The notes below the pieces were generated by a model. It saw nothing but the letters and a program-made list of their open reading frames with translations. It was not told where the DNA came from and ran no database searches. A DNA stretch of 64,000 nucleotides. It comes from Curvibacter gracilis ATCC BAA-807. Its GTDB lineage: Bacteria > Pseudomonadota > Gammaproteobacteria > Burkholderiales > Burkholderiaceae_C. Both the position numbers and the translations under genes were made by a program. The stretch is taken from contig NZ_JADZ01000011.1 of assembly GCF_000518645.1 (NCBI RefSeq), positions 124,001-188,000 of the forward strand, read 5' to 3'. Below are positions 1-9,567 of the stretch, in pieces. Positions within the stretch are counted from its first letter, which is position 1. Every line of letters begins with the position of its first letter.

Positions 1-148
1 GCCAGGCAACAACTACCCGCTGCACAAGCCCCTGGCCAACGCCAGCATCACCGAGGTCGTCTACCGCGGCGGCCGTTTCGAGGTGCTGACCTTCAACGAA
101 TTGAAGTACGTCAAGGCCGGCCAGGCCGCCGCCAAGGGCACCCCTTAA
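1..148 (+). CDS. C-terminal end of a protein cut by the window edge, possibly a histidine phosphatase (phosphoglycerate mutase family)
   Basis: Only the last 48 codons are present, ending in TAA at 146-148, so the gene starts outside the window. The visible tail contains NASITEVVYRGGRFEVLTFN, which resembles the closing strand of histidine-phosphatase superfamily proteins, where an asparagine-alanine-serine turn is followed by a glycine-glycine hairpin. The catalytic RHG motif would lie upstream and cannot be checked. It reads in the same direction as the sugar-use genes that follow, after about 100 bases. Confidence 0.4.
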   Translation, partial: PGNNYPLHKPLANASITEVVYRGGRFEVLTFNELKYVKAGQAAAKGTP

Positions 149-250
149 GTCAGTCCAGCGCCCTGTACAGCGCCCTGCCCTGCGCTCTTCGCCTGGCCCC
201 GCCCCGGGGCCAGGCCTCGACGCGCCCCCCTCATACCCCCCCACACCCCC

Positions 251-1519
251 ATGACCACTGCCCCACGCGCCCCCGACACCCCGCTGCCCGGGCGCACCGC
301 CCCGGCGCGCGCCTCACGCCGCTTCATCGCCCTGTACGGGCTGGCCACCTTCGGCTTCTGGATGGCCGTGATGACACCGGTCATCGTCACCATGGCCCTC
401 AAGGTGAACCAGTTGGCCCCCGACAGCAAAGAGTCCACCCTGGCCTGGGTGCTGGGCATCGGCGCCTTCGTGGCCATGATCGCCAACCCCGTGGCCGGCC
501 TGTTCAGCGACCGCACGCGCTCACGCTTCGGCATGCGCCGCCCCTGGCTGGTGGGCGGGGCCCTGCTGGGCCTGGCGGGCCTGGCCATCGTGGCCGTCAG
601 CCCCACGGTGTGGCTGCTGATGCTGGGCTGGTCGCTGGCTCAGTTGGCCTACAACGCCGTGCTGGCCGCCCTGATGGCCTTGATGCCCGACCAGATTCCC
701 GAATCCCAGCGCGGCGCCGTCGGCGGCCTGCTGGGCATGTGCATGCCCGCCGGCATCCTGGCCGGGGTGTACGTGGCCCAGGAGGCCAGCAGCCTGGCCC
801 AGATGTTTCTGCTGCCCGCCGGCCTGTTCACCATTTTCGTGCTGCTGCTGTGCGCCGGCATGCGCGACCGCATGGCCCCCGCACAGGCGCCCGAGGCGAT
901 GAGCCTGGCGGGCTTTGCCCGCAGCTTCCTGATCAGCCCGAAGGGCGCCGGTGACTTTCTGTGGGCCTTTGTGAGCCGCTTCATGCTGCTGCTGGGCATC
1001 GCCACCCTGATGACCTACCAGGTGTTCTACATGCTCGACAAACTGGGCGTCAGCACCGAGGCCGTGCCCGACATGATGTTCCGCTCCACCTTGGTGTCAT
1101 CCATCACCATCGTGCTGTCCAGCCTGGCCAGCGGCTGGCTCAGCGACCGCAGCGGGCGACGCAAGGCCTTTGTGCTGATGGCCGCTCTGATCTATGCGGC
1201 CGGCCTGCTGGTCATCGGCCTGGCCCATGACTTCAATGGCCTTTTGCTGGGCGTGGGCGTGTGTGGCCTGGGCCAGGGCATGTATGTGGCCGTCGACCTG
1301 GCCCTGGTGACCGAGGTGCTGCCCAACCCCGACGAGGCCGCCAAAGACCTGGGCCTGTTCAACCTGGCCAGCGCCATGCCGCAATCCGTGGCTCCCATGA
1401 TCGCGCCGCTGTTCCTGGCCCTGGGTGGCCCGCAGAACTACAGCGCGCTGTTCACCGCGGCAGCCGTCTTTGCCCTGGTGGGTGCGCTGGCCGTGTTGCC
1501 CATCCGCAAGGTGCGCTGA
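251..1519 (+). CDS. MFS sugar transporter (GPH/SLC45-like)
   Basis: A 422-residue polytopic membrane protein with about twelve hydrophobic segments. The loop after the second helix carries FSDRTRSRFGMRRPW, the signature of glycoside-pentoside-hexuronide and SLC45-type major facilitator proteins. These move mono- or disaccharides across the inner membrane by proton or sodium symport. Two GH3 glycosidase genes without signal peptides follow on the same strand, so it probably imports the intact glucoside that they cleave in the cytoplasm. The ATG at 251 has no clear Shine-Dalgarno sequence, but later in-frame ATGs would remove the first helix. The substrate is inferred from context only. Confidence 0.8.
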   Translation: MTTAPRAPDTPLPGRTAPARASRRFIALYGLATFGFWMAVMTPVIVTMALKVNQLAPDSKESTLAWVLGIGAFVAMIANPVAGLFSDRTRSRFGMRRPWLVGGALLGLAGLAIVAVSPTVWLLMLGWSLAQLAYNAVLAALMALMPDQIPESQRGAVGGLLGMCMPAGILAGVYVAQEASSLAQMFLLPAGLFTIFVLLLCAGMRDRMAPAQAPEAMSLAGFARSFLISPKGAGDFLWAFVSRFMLLLGIATLMTYQVFYMLDKLGVSTEAVPDMMFRSTLVSSITIVLSSLASGWLSDRSGRRKAFVLMAALIYAAGLLVIGLAHDFNGLLLGVGVCGLGQGMYVAVDLALVTEVLPNPDEAAKDLGLFNLASAMPQSVAPMIAPLFLALGGPQNYSALFTAAAVFALVGALAVLPIRKVR

Positions 1520-1564
1520 GCACGTCGCCCTCTTCAACAGAATCCTTCGACAGACCTCTCTCCC

Positions 1565-4321
1565 ATGAACTCCCTGCCTCCCCTGCCTGCCGACTGGCGC
1601 CATCAACCCGGCCTGAGCGAACGCGTGGCCGACCTGCTGGCCCGCATGAGCCTGAACGACAAGATCGAACTGGTCAGCGGTGACCTCAACTACAACTTCG
1701 GCTTCTACAGCGCAGCCGTGCCCGGCCCGGGCCTGCCCGAGCTGACCATGGCCGACGGCCCCTGCGGCGTGCGCATCAACAACGGTGCCGTGCATGGGGG
1801 CCGCGCCACCGCCCTGCCCGCGCCCATCGCCCTGGCCGCCAGTTGGAACACCGAGCTGGCCCAACACTATGGCGATGTGCTGGGCCACGAGGCCCGCGCC
1901 AGCGGCCACAACGTGATCCTGGCGCCCGCGGTGGACATCGCGCGCGTGCCGGTGGGCGGGCGCACCTTTGAGTCCTTTGGCGAAGACCCGCTGCTCAACG
2001 CCCGCATGGCGCTGGCCGAGATCCCGGCCATCCAGGCCCACGCGGTGGCGGCCTGCCTCAAGCACTATGCCGTGAACAACCAGGAGCACGAGCGCGCCAG
2101 CGTGAACGCCGCGGTGGACGAAGCCACCCTGCGCGAGATCTACCTGCGCCCCTTCGAGGCCGTGGTGCGCCACAGTGCCGTGGCTTCGCTGATGGGCGCC
2201 TTCAACCGCGTCAACGGGGTGTTTGCCTGCGAGAACCATTGGCTGCTGGACCAGCTGCTGCGCCGTGAGTGGGGCTTTGCCGGCTGGGTGATGAGTGACT
2301 ACGCCGCCACCCACAGCACCGTGCCCTCGGCCCTGGCGGGCCTGGACCAGGAACAGCCTTCGGGCCAGCACTACGGTGAGCGCCTGCAGCAGGCGGTGGA
2401 GCAAGGCCAGGTGCCCCTGGCCACCCTGGACGAGATGTGCCGCCGCATCCTGCGCACCATGGTCGGCCTGCAGCTGATCGAACGCCCGCCCGCCATCGCC
2501 CCCTTGAACGACGAGGCCCACCGCAGCGTGGCCCAGGCCGTGGCCGAACAGGCGGTGGTGCTGCTGAAGAACGATGGTGATCTGCTGCCGGTGCGCCCTG
2601 AAGCCCTGCGCCGGGTGGTGGTGATCGGCCCCGATGTCGACAATGCCCACGTGGCCGGTGGCGGCAGCAGCCGGGTGCAGCCGGCGCACGCCACGAGCCT
2701 GCTCGAGGGCCTGCGCCAGCGCCTGGGCCCCGACGTGCTGGTGCAGCACGCCGTGGGCAACGACCCCATCTCGGCCGCCGACCTGCTGCCCGGCCCCGAC
2801 TCCCTGCCCGGCGACTGCCTGCGCAGCGGCCCGGCGGCCGATGCAGCGCCCGGCCTGCACACCCGGTTCTGGAGCAACCCGCACCTGGGTGGCGAGGCCT
2901 GCTTCGAATGCGTGATGCCCCAGGTCGCCTTGAACGGCGGCTTCTTCAACTTTCCGGGCTTTGACGCCAACTCCAGCCGCTACCCCAAGCTGCCCAACGA
3001 GCTGTCGGGCGCGATCTCGGCGCGCTTCACCGGCCGCCTGGTGGTGCCCGAGAGCGGCCGCTACGAGCTCAGCGCCACCTTGCTGGGCACGCTGCGCATC
3101 TGGCTCGACGGCGAGCTGGTGCTGGACGCCTTCCGCGCAGGCGGCGGCTCGGCCAGCGGCGCCGGTGCCTCGGGTGCGGCCTGGGGGGCGCACGCCGATG
3201 TGAAGCGCGCCGAGGACGGCAGCGACAGCCCGGTGGGGCCCGACTGGCCGGTGGCCCAGGCCCAGATGAACCTGCGCGCCGACCACCTGCCCGAAGCCCG
3301 TGAACTGCCGCCCCAGCCCCTGGGCAGTGGCGGCGGCGAAGCCGGCCCGCCACCCGAAACCGCGGGCGTGGCCCTGCAACTGCGGGCCGGGGCCCAGGGC
3401 CATGAGCTGTGCATCGAATACCTGGCCAATGCCCCTTCGCAAGGCTGGCTGACCGGCGCCCAGTTGCGCCTGGGCTGGCGCCCGCCGAGCGAGCGGCCCA
3501 CGGCCTCCATGCGCGAAGCCTGCGCCCTGGCCGAAGGTGCCGACCTGGTGGTGCTGGCCGTGCGCAGCTACGAAACCGAGCAGATGGATCGCCCCGACCT
3601 GCGCCTGCCCAACAACCAGGCCGCCCTGGTGCGTGCCGTGGCGGCCGCCAACCCGCGCACCGTGGTGATCAACATGAGCGGTGGCCCGGTCGAGACCGAG
3701 AGCTGGGAGACCGGCATTCCCGCCATCCTGCAGGCCTGGTACCTGGGGCAGGAGCAAGGCAGCGCCTTGGCACGCATCCTGGTGGGTGACGTCAACCCCT
3801 CGGGCAAACTGCCGCTGAGCTTTCCGCTCAGCGCCCATGGCCTGCTGCGCAGCCGCGCCCAATACCCGGGCGAGGACGGCACGGTGCATTACAGCGAAGG
3901 CCTGCAGGTGGGTTACCGGGGCTTCGATGCACGCGCCCTGCCCGTGCGCTTTGCCTTCGGCCACGGCCTGTCCTACACCCGCTTCGAGTACAGCGAACTG
4001 CAGGTGCACACCGATGCCGACGGGCTGGAGCTGAGCTTCACCGTGCGCAACAGCGGCGAGCGTGCCGGGCGCGAAGTGGCCCAGGTCTACCTCGGCCTGC
4101 CCGTGCCCGGCCAGCCACCGCACCGGCTGGTGGATTTCGCGTCGCTGCCGCTGGCCGCAGGTGAAAGCCGCCGCGTGCACCGCCGCATCAGCCGCAACGA
4201 CCCGGGCCACCCACTGAGTGTCTGGACCGAGAGCGGCTGGCAATGTGCCCGCGGCCCGTTGCGGGTGGCCATTGGCAGCTCCTCACGCAACCTGCGCCTG
4301 AAGACCCAGGTGCTGTTCTGA
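1565..4321 (+). CDS. GH3 beta-glucosidase with inserted PA14 domain
   Basis: A 918-residue glycoside hydrolase family 3 enzyme. The N-terminal barrel (about 1-300) has the KHYAVNN segment and the nucleophile motif VMSDYAATH with Asp245. The C-terminal GH3 domain is split by a PA14-like carbohydrate-binding insertion at about 430-640, with strands such as ARFTGRLVVPESGRYEL and LRIWLDGELVLDAF. A fibronectin-III-like domain closes the protein (about 810-918). Such enzymes release glucose from beta-glucosides, and PA14 often narrows specificity to short chains. There is no signal peptide, which suggests a cytoplasmic enzyme fed by the upstream MFS transporter 45 bases away. The exact linkage cannot be read from sequence. 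Confidence 0.88.
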   Translation: MNSLPPLPADWRHQPGLSERVADLLARMSLNDKIELVSGDLNYNFGFYSAAVPGPGLPELTMADGPCGVRINNGAVHGGRATALPAPIALAASWNTELAQHYGDVLGHEARASGHNVILAPAVDIARVPVGGRTFESFGEDPLLNARMALAEIPAIQAHAVAACLKHYAVNNQEHERASVNAAVDEATLREIYLRPFEAVVRHSAVASLMGAFNRVNGVFACENHWLLDQLLRREWGFAGWVMSDYAATHSTVPSALAGLDQEQPSGQHYGERLQQAVEQGQVPLATLDEMCRRILRTMVGLQLIERPPAIAPLNDEAHRSVAQAVAEQAVVLLKNDGDLLPVRPEALRRVVVIGPDVDNAHVAGGGSSRVQPAHATSLLEGLRQRLGPDVLVQHAVGNDPISAADLLPGPDSLPGDCLRSGPAADAAPGLHTRFWSNPHLGGEACFECVMPQVALNGGFFNFPGFDANSSRYPKLPNELSGAISARFTGRLVVPESGRYELSATLLGTLRIWLDGELVLDAFRAGGGSASGAGASGAAWGAHADVKRAEDGSDSPVGPDWPVAQAQMNLRADHLPEARELPPQPLGSGGGEAGPPPETAGVALQLRAGAQGHELCIEYLANAPSQGWLTGAQLRLGWRPPSERPTASMREACALAEGADLVVLAVRSYETEQMDRPDLRLPNNQAALVRAVAAANPRTVVINMSGGPVETESWETGIPAILQAWYLGQEQGSALARILVGDVNPSGKLPLSFPLSAHGLLRSRAQYPGEDGTVHYSEGLQVGYRGFDARALPVRFAFGHGLSYTRFEYSELQVHTDADGLELSFTVRNSGERAGREVAQVYLGLPVPGQPPHRLVDFASLPLAAGESRRVHRRISRNDPGHPLSVWTESGWQCARGPLRVAIGSSSRNLRLKTQVLF

Positions 4322-4448
4322 ACCGCCAAGTGAGGCATGGCGAGGCGGATCGAGAAGCCCCAGTCAAGTTTCTGCAGGTTTCTTCAGGCCGCTTCCTGCC
4401 TCTTGAGGCCCCATCGGGTCTCCCCTGGCCCAACGACACAGGTCGGCC

Positions 4449-6584
4449 ATGCGCCGGCCCTTTTCCCTTATGACCGAACACGACATCGAGCAACTGATTT
4501 CCCGCATGACCCTGGCCGAAAAGCTGGGCCAGATGACCCAGGTGCAGCCGCAGGGCCGCGATCAGGAAGAGCGCGTGCGCCAAGGTGGCGCCGGCTCCCT
4601 GATCAATGTGGTGGGTGACGATGCCTACCACTACCAGTGGCTGGCGGTGGAGCACTCCCGTCTGGGCATCCCGCTGCTGCTGGGTCGCGACGTGATCCAT
4701 GGCTTCCAGACCGTGTTTCCCATTCCCCTGGGCCAGGCCGCCGCCTTCGACCCCGAGCGCGTGCGCCAGGCCGCCGCCCACTCGGCGCGCGAAGCCGGTG
4801 CCGCCGGCGTGAACTGGACCTTCTCGCCCATGTTGGATGTGGCGCGCGACCCGCGCTGGGGGCGCATCGCCGAGAGCTTTGGAGAAGACCCGCTGCTGAT
4901 CTCGCGCCTGGGCGTGGCCATGGTGCAGGGCTACCAGCAAGAGGGCGTGGCCGCCTGCGCCAAGCACTTTGTGGGCTATGGCGCGGCCGAGGGCGGGCGC
5001 GACTACAGCGCCACCGACCTGGCACCGCGCGCCTTGCTCGACACCTACCTGCCCCCATTCCTGGCGGCACAGCAGGCCGGCGTGATGACGGTGATGAGCG
5101 CCTTCAACGACCTGGACGGTGTGCCCGCCACCGGTCACGAAGACCTGATCCGCGGCACGCTGAAAGACCGGTGGGGCTTTGACGGCCTGGTGGTCAGCGA
5201 CTGGTGCTCGGTGACCGAGATGATCGCCCACGGCTTCTGCGAAGACGCCGCCGCCGCGGCGCGTGCGGCCGTCAGCGCCGGGGTGGACATGGAAATGGCC
5301 AGCACCAGCTACCTGGACCACATTGCCGGCCTGATCGAGCAAGGCCTGCTGGACATCGCCCTGGTCGATGACGCGGTGCGCCGCATCCTGCGCATCAAGG
5401 CCCGGCTGGGCCTGTTCCGGCACCCCTACGGCGACCCGGGGCGCACTCAGCCCCAGCGGCCGGTGGCCACCCAGCTGGCGCGCAGCCTGGCCCGCGACAG
5501 CTGCGTGCTGCTGAAGAACGAGCAAGGCCTGCCCCTGGGCGAGCACGCGCGGCGTGTGGCGGTGATCGGCCCACTGGCCGATGCCCCCGGCGAACAACTG
5601 GGTTGCTGGGTGTTCGACGGTGAGCGCCAGCACAGCCAGACCGTGTTCGCGGCCCTGCAGGAACGCCTGGGCGCCCAGCGGGTGGTGCACGCCCGCGGGC
5701 TGGAGCACTGCCGCAGCCACGATCTGGACGGGCTGGAGGCCGCCGTGGCCCTGGCGCGCAGCGCCGAGGTGGTGGTGCTGTGCCTGGGCGAGGACGCCGG
5801 CCTGAGCGGCGAAGCCCACTGCCGGGCCCACCTCGACCTGCCTGGCGCCCAACAGACCCTGCTGGAGGCGGTGGCCGCCACCGGCGTGCCCGTGGTGCTG
5901 GTGATCATGGCCGGCCGCCCCCTGGTGCTGGGCCCGGTGCTGCCACATGCCCAGGCCGTGCTCTACGCCTGGCACCCAGGCAGCCAGGGCGGCCCGGCCA
6001 TCGTCGACCTGCTGTGCGGCGAATCCCCCAACGGGCGCCTGCCCGTGAGCTTTCCGCGCAGCGTGGGGCAGATACCGATCTTCTACAACCACAAGAACAC
6101 CGGCCGCCCGCCCCACCCCGATGCGCCCAGCATCCCCTCAGGTACCCCGCTGGACCCGAGCGGCTTCTTTGCCGCCTACCTCGACGAGGACCACCGGCCC
6201 CTGTTCCCCTTCGGCTTCGGCCTGGGCTACACCCGCTTCGAGTACCGCGACCTGCAACTGTCGGCCAGCCAGCTCACGCCGGGCGGCACCCTGTGCGCCT
6301 CGGTGCTGCTGAGCAACGTGGGCCACCGCAGCGCCACCGAAGTGGTGCAGCTTTATGTGCGCGACCTGGTCGGCTCGGTGACGCGCCCGGTGCGCGAGCT
6401 GAAAGACTTCCAGCGCATCAGCCTGCAGCCCGGCGAAAGCCAGCGCGTGAGCTTTGAGCTGCACACCGACGCGCTGCGCTTTCACGACCGGCATCTGCGC
6501 CAGGTCTGCGAGAGCGGGCGCTTCGAGCTGTGGATCGGGCCGGATTCGGCATCGGGGCCGAGCGCGGTGTTTGAGATCGTCTGA
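4449..6584 (+). CDS. GH3 beta-glucosidase (BglX-like, cytosolic)
   Basis: A 711-residue family 3 glycoside hydrolase with the usual order: barrel domain, alpha/beta sandwich domain, fibronectin-III-like tail. Visible motifs are ESFGEDPLLISRL, CAKHFVGYGAAEGGRDY and FDGLVVSDW, whose Asp251 is the expected nucleophile. It resembles E. coli BglX in layout but has no signal peptide, so a cytoplasmic location is likely. It lies 127 bases after the PA14-containing GH3 on the same strand and is probably co-expressed. An in-frame ATG at 4470 gives a shorter N-terminus (MTEHDIEQL) that fits family starts at least as well, and neither start has a strong ribosome-binding site. Confidence 0.87.
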   Translation: MRRPFSLMTEHDIEQLISRMTLAEKLGQMTQVQPQGRDQEERVRQGGAGSLINVVGDDAYHYQWLAVEHSRLGIPLLLGRDVIHGFQTVFPIPLGQAAAFDPERVRQAAAHSAREAGAAGVNWTFSPMLDVARDPRWGRIAESFGEDPLLISRLGVAMVQGYQQEGVAACAKHFVGYGAAEGGRDYSATDLAPRALLDTYLPPFLAAQQAGVMTVMSAFNDLDGVPATGHEDLIRGTLKDRWGFDGLVVSDWCSVTEMIAHGFCEDAAAAARAAVSAGVDMEMASTSYLDHIAGLIEQGLLDIALVDDAVRRILRIKARLGLFRHPYGDPGRTQPQRPVATQLARSLARDSCVLLKNEQGLPLGEHARRVAVIGPLADAPGEQLGCWVFDGERQHSQTVFAALQERLGAQRVVHARGLEHCRSHDLDGLEAAVALARSAEVVVLCLGEDAGLSGEAHCRAHLDLPGAQQTLLEAVAATGVPVVLVIMAGRPLVLGPVLPHAQAVLYAWHPGSQGGPAIVDLLCGESPNGRLPVSFPRSVGQIPIFYNHKNTGRPPHPDAPSIPSGTPLDPSGFFAAYLDEDHRPLFPFGFGLGYTRFEYRDLQLSASQLTPGGTLCASVLLSNVGHRSATEVVQLYVRDLVGSVTRPVRELKDFQRISLQPGESQRVSFELHTDALRFHDRHLRQVCESGRFELWIGPDSASGPSAVFEIV

Positions 6585-6635
6585 GGGTCAGGGACTGCGT
6601 TTCAGGCGCTGGGGTGCAGATTTGGTGCTGCGATC

Positions 6636-8330
6636 TCAACGCCACGCCCAAGCCGCCATCGCCGCGCCCACCTCCACCGGGCTTCGGCCGGGCCAGGGCG
6701 CGCGGCCCAGCAGGGCCTGCACACAGGCCTGTTGCATGGCGGGCACGGGCGAGTAGGCGTTGATCCAGCAGCGGCATCCCGAGGCGTCGGCCAGGTGGTA
6801 GGGGTTGCCAAAGGAGATCAGCAGGTGCGGCAGGGTGTGCCAGTGCCGCTCCATGGCGCGGGCGGTGTCGCCGTGCAGGCGCTTCCAGTCCAGGCGCAGG
6901 CTGCCGCGGCACATGCCGGCCTCGCGTGCCAGCACATAGATCAGCACGTCGTACAGGTCGGGGTCGACCAGGGTGTCGGGGCGGTAGCGTGTCACGGCAA
7001 AGCCTTCGGCCTGCAGCAGCTCGACCATGCGCAGGGCCGGCAAGGGCTGGCCGAAGGGGGTGTGGCGCTCGCCTTCTTCGACCAGCAGAACACGGCGGTG
7101 GCGCTGGGGCACCAAGGGCAGCAGGCCATCGAGGTCGCGCACCCGGGTCAAGGCAGCGGCGGCACATTCTCGCGCCCATTGCTGCGCCTGGGCCCGCTCG
7201 GTGTGCGCATCGGGTTGCGCCGGAGGGATGGCGGCGGTCTGGCGTGGTCTGACCACCAGGCCGAGCACGCATTGCAGGGCCAGCACCCGCGCCAGCGCCT
7301 GGTTGACCCGGGCCCAGCTCAGCCGCCCCTCGGCCAGGGCGCGCTCCAGGTAGGCCACGTCCAGCTCGGGCTGCCCCGAGAACAACAGCATGTCGCAGCC
7401 CGCCGCCACCGCCTGCGGCAAGGTCTGCCAGCGCGGCCCACAGGCCGAAAAGCCGGCCATCAGCGTGGCGTCGGACAGCAGCAGCCCCTCAAAGCCCAAC
7501 TCGCCCCGCAGCCAATCGGTGCTGAGCGCCGGCGACAGACTGGCTGGGCGGCTCAGCCCCCCGTCCAAGGCCGGCAGCCCGATGTGACCGCACAGCACGG
7601 TGCGCACGCCGGCGCCGATGGCTGCGCGCCATACCGGGGCGTAGCGGGCCAGCCAGGCGTCACGCGACAGACTGTTGCAACTGGGCTCCAGGTGGTGGTC
7701 GCGCCAGTCCACGCCATCGCCGGGCCAATGCTTGGCGCTGGCGGCCAGCCCCTCCCCCTGCAGCCCTTGCACAAAGGCCCGCGAGAAGGCAGCCACCCGG
7801 GCCGGATCGGCGCCAAAGGAGCGGGTGTTGACCACCGGGTTGTGCGGGTTGAGGTCCAGATCGACCACCGGCGACAGCACCCAGTTGACGCCGCAGCGCC
7901 GCGCCGCACGGGCCGCCACCTGACCCATGCGCCGGGCCCAGGCCACGCGCCCAGTGGCAGCCACGGCCATGGCGTTCGGAAACCCCAGCCCGTCGGCACC
8001 GGTGTGCTCGCCAAACTCGATGTCGGCCGCCACCAGCAGATCCGCCCGGCCCAGTTGCCGGGCCTGGGACTGCAACTGGCCCACCAAGCGGGCGCTGTGC
8101 GCATCCGGAGCACCCGGCACGAACACCCCGCCCACGCCCTGCTCCACCCAGGCCTGATAGCGCTCTGGCGTGCCATCGGCCAGGGCCAGCACCAGCAAAC
8201 GCCACAGGCGCTGACGCGGTGGCAGGGTTTGCAATTGCTGCGCCACCCAGGCGCGCTGCCAGGGTTTGAGGCGCAGCGGGCCCGTGCTGGGCAGCCCGGG
8301 CCCTGGGTCAGCAGTACGAGGGCGCGACAT
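6636..8330 (-). CDS. GH3-family glycosidase (third paralogue, divergent type)
   Basis: A 564-residue protein with a GH3 barrel and a short C-terminal alpha/beta domain. The motif AKHWPGDGVDWRDHH replaces the KHF.GYG type of the two neighbouring beta-glucosidases. The nucleophile region is FEGLLLSDATLMAG. This form is closer to the NagZ/exo-hexosaminidase side of the family, so an N-acetyl-hexosaminide or another glycoside is possible. The ATG at 8328-8330 overlaps the end of the upstream AraC gene by 23 bases, suggesting translational coupling. It converges on the preceding GH3 gene with a 51-base gap. No signal peptide is visible. Confidence 0.78.
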   Translation of the reverse strand: MSRPRTADPGPGLPSTGPLRLKPWQRAWVAQQLQTLPPRQRLWRLLVLALADGTPERYQAWVEQGVGGVFVPGAPDAHSARLVGQLQSQARQLGRADLLVAADIEFGEHTGADGLGFPNAMAVAATGRVAWARRMGQVAARAARRCGVNWVLSPVVDLDLNPHNPVVNTRSFGADPARVAAFSRAFVQGLQGEGLAASAKHWPGDGVDWRDHHLEPSCNSLSRDAWLARYAPVWRAAIGAGVRTVLCGHIGLPALDGGLSRPASLSPALSTDWLRGELGFEGLLLSDATLMAGFSACGPRWQTLPQAVAAGCDMLLFSGQPELDVAYLERALAEGRLSWARVNQALARVLALQCVLGLVVRPRQTAAIPPAQPDAHTERAQAQQWARECAAAALTRVRDLDGLLPLVPQRHRRVLLVEEGERHTPFGQPLPALRMVELLQAEGFAVTRYRPDTLVDPDLYDVLIYVLAREAGMCRGSLRLDWKRLHGDTARAMERHWHTLPHLLISFGNPYHLADASGCRCWINAYSPVPAMQQACVQALLGRAPWPGRSPVEVGAAMAAWAWR

Positions 8331-9342
8331 AGGGCTGCAGCAGTCGCATCGCATCCAGCTCATTGGCCGCCCCGTAGGCGCTGCCGGGGCGCCCGGGCGA
8401 CGCACGGTGGGCCAGGCGCCATTCACCCGGCGTGCAGCCCAGGGCCCGGCGGAAGGCCAGGTTGAAGGCCTTGGCATTCGGAAAGCCACAGGCCAAGGCC
8501 ACATCGAGCAAATTGCCGGTGATGGGCCGGCTCAGGGCATCCAGGGCACGGCGCAGCCGCACCAGGGTGATGAACTGGCCGAAGGTGTTGCCGGTCTCGG
8601 CCTTGAACAGGCGGGCCAGGTAGCCACTGGACCAGCCCAGGGCCTGGGCCACCGCCCCGACCGAGATGGGCTCGGCCACGTGGTCCTGCACATACTGGCA
8701 GACCCGCTGCAGACGCCGGCCCAGGGCCTGCTCTTCTTCGGGCAACAGCATGGGATGGGCCTCAGGGCCCAGGGTCGAGGGCAGGCCCCGGAGCAGGCAT
8801 GACACGATTTGCAACACTCCGGCCTCGAGTTCGAGCTTCCAGCCCGGGCGCTGCAGGCGTTGCTCCCACATCATGGACGCCAGCAGCCCCCGCAGGCGGT
8901 CTCGCAAGGGGCGCAGCGCGGGCTCGCTGTTAAGGCCCTCGATCTGAAAACGCCGACGCCGGAAATCCGGGTCATGCCGCGCACTGGCCGGGTCCAGTTG
9001 CAGGCACAGCACCAGGTTGGCGCCCCCCAGATCGTGGCTGGCATGGGGCTCGCCCGCATGCACCAGCGCCAGCTCACCAGCACGCACCCGCTGCAGGCCG
9101 GCGGCGGTGTGCAGTTCCACCTCCCCGCTGAGCACCAGCAGGAGCTCGAAGGCCGAATGCAGGTGCAGCCCCACGTCACGCACATCGTGAAAGAACAGGC
9201 GCAGGGGCAGTTCGGCCGCAAAGCCGATGCGCTCCACCTGCCAGCCCAGGGGCCGAGGCGCCACCGCAGGGGTGGCCCAGGCGGCCGCCTCTCGGGGGCC
9301 GTCGTCGTCAAGTAAATATGCCGAATCGTTTTCCAAGGCCAT
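8308..9342 (-). CDS. AraC-family transcriptional regulator
   Basis: A 344-residue regulator. The first 150 residues form a cupin-like sensor domain, including LHSAFELLLVLSGEVELH. The C-terminal 100 residues carry two helix-turn-helix motifs, with GAVAQALGWSSGYLARLF and DVALACGFPNAKAFNLAF. The start at 9342 is preceded by GGAGAG about five bases away. It overlaps the downstream GH3 gene by 23 bases, so the two are probably one transcript, and its likely role is sugar-dependent control of the local glycosidase genes. The effector is unknown; the proximity argument is inference. Confidence 0.88.
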   Translation of the reverse strand: MALENDSAYLLDDDGPREAAAWATPAVAPRPLGWQVERIGFAAELPLRLFFHDVRDVGLHLHSAFELLLVLSGEVELHTAAGLQRVRAGELALVHAGEPHASHDLGGANLVLCLQLDPASARHDPDFRRRRFQIEGLNSEPALRPLRDRLRGLLASMMWEQRLQRPGWKLELEAGVLQIVSCLLRGLPSTLGPEAHPMLLPEEEQALGRRLQRVCQYVQDHVAEPISVGAVAQALGWSSGYLARLFKAETGNTFGQFITLVRLRRALDALSRPITGNLLDVALACGFPNAKAFNLAFRRALGCTPGEWRLAHRASPGRPGSAYGAANELDAMRLLQPYVAPSYC

Positions 9343-9500
9343 GGCTGCTCTCCAGTGCGTGTCACGCGACGGATTGCTGTCTCAGGTCCGGCGTGGGAAC
9401 GGCGCGGATTCTGGCCCTAACGGAGGCGCTGGCTTGTCAGCGAACACCTCATATTGCTCCGATCGTCGCTAAAAACACACCGGCCAACGACTCCAGACGT

Positions 9501-9526
9501 GAAAAAGCCGCCTCAAAGGGCGGCTT
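9501..9526 (-). terminator. Rho-independent terminator of the sulfate uptake operon
   Basis: On the minus strand an eight-base-pair GC-rich stem (AAGCCGCC with GGCGGCTT, six-base loop) runs directly into a T run. It lies about 40 bases beyond the dsbB stop codon, fitting the end of the hydrolase-sbp-cysTWA-dsbB transcript. Confidence 0.8.
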
Positions 9527-9567
9527 CCTGGCGCAGGGGGCGCAGAGTTCAAAGAGGCCGGAAACGC

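Noticed and set aside
1097-4243. A very long open frame on the minus strand opposite the PA14 GH3 gene
   Set aside because: It is His/Gln/Gly/Ala-rich with no domain pattern, an expected shadow of a GC-rich gene; the plus-strand frame has clear GH3 motifs.
4188-6116. Long minus-strand frame opposite the second GH3 gene
   Set aside because: Same low-complexity His/Gln/Gly composition and no recognisable motif; the sense frame is a complete GH3 enzyme.
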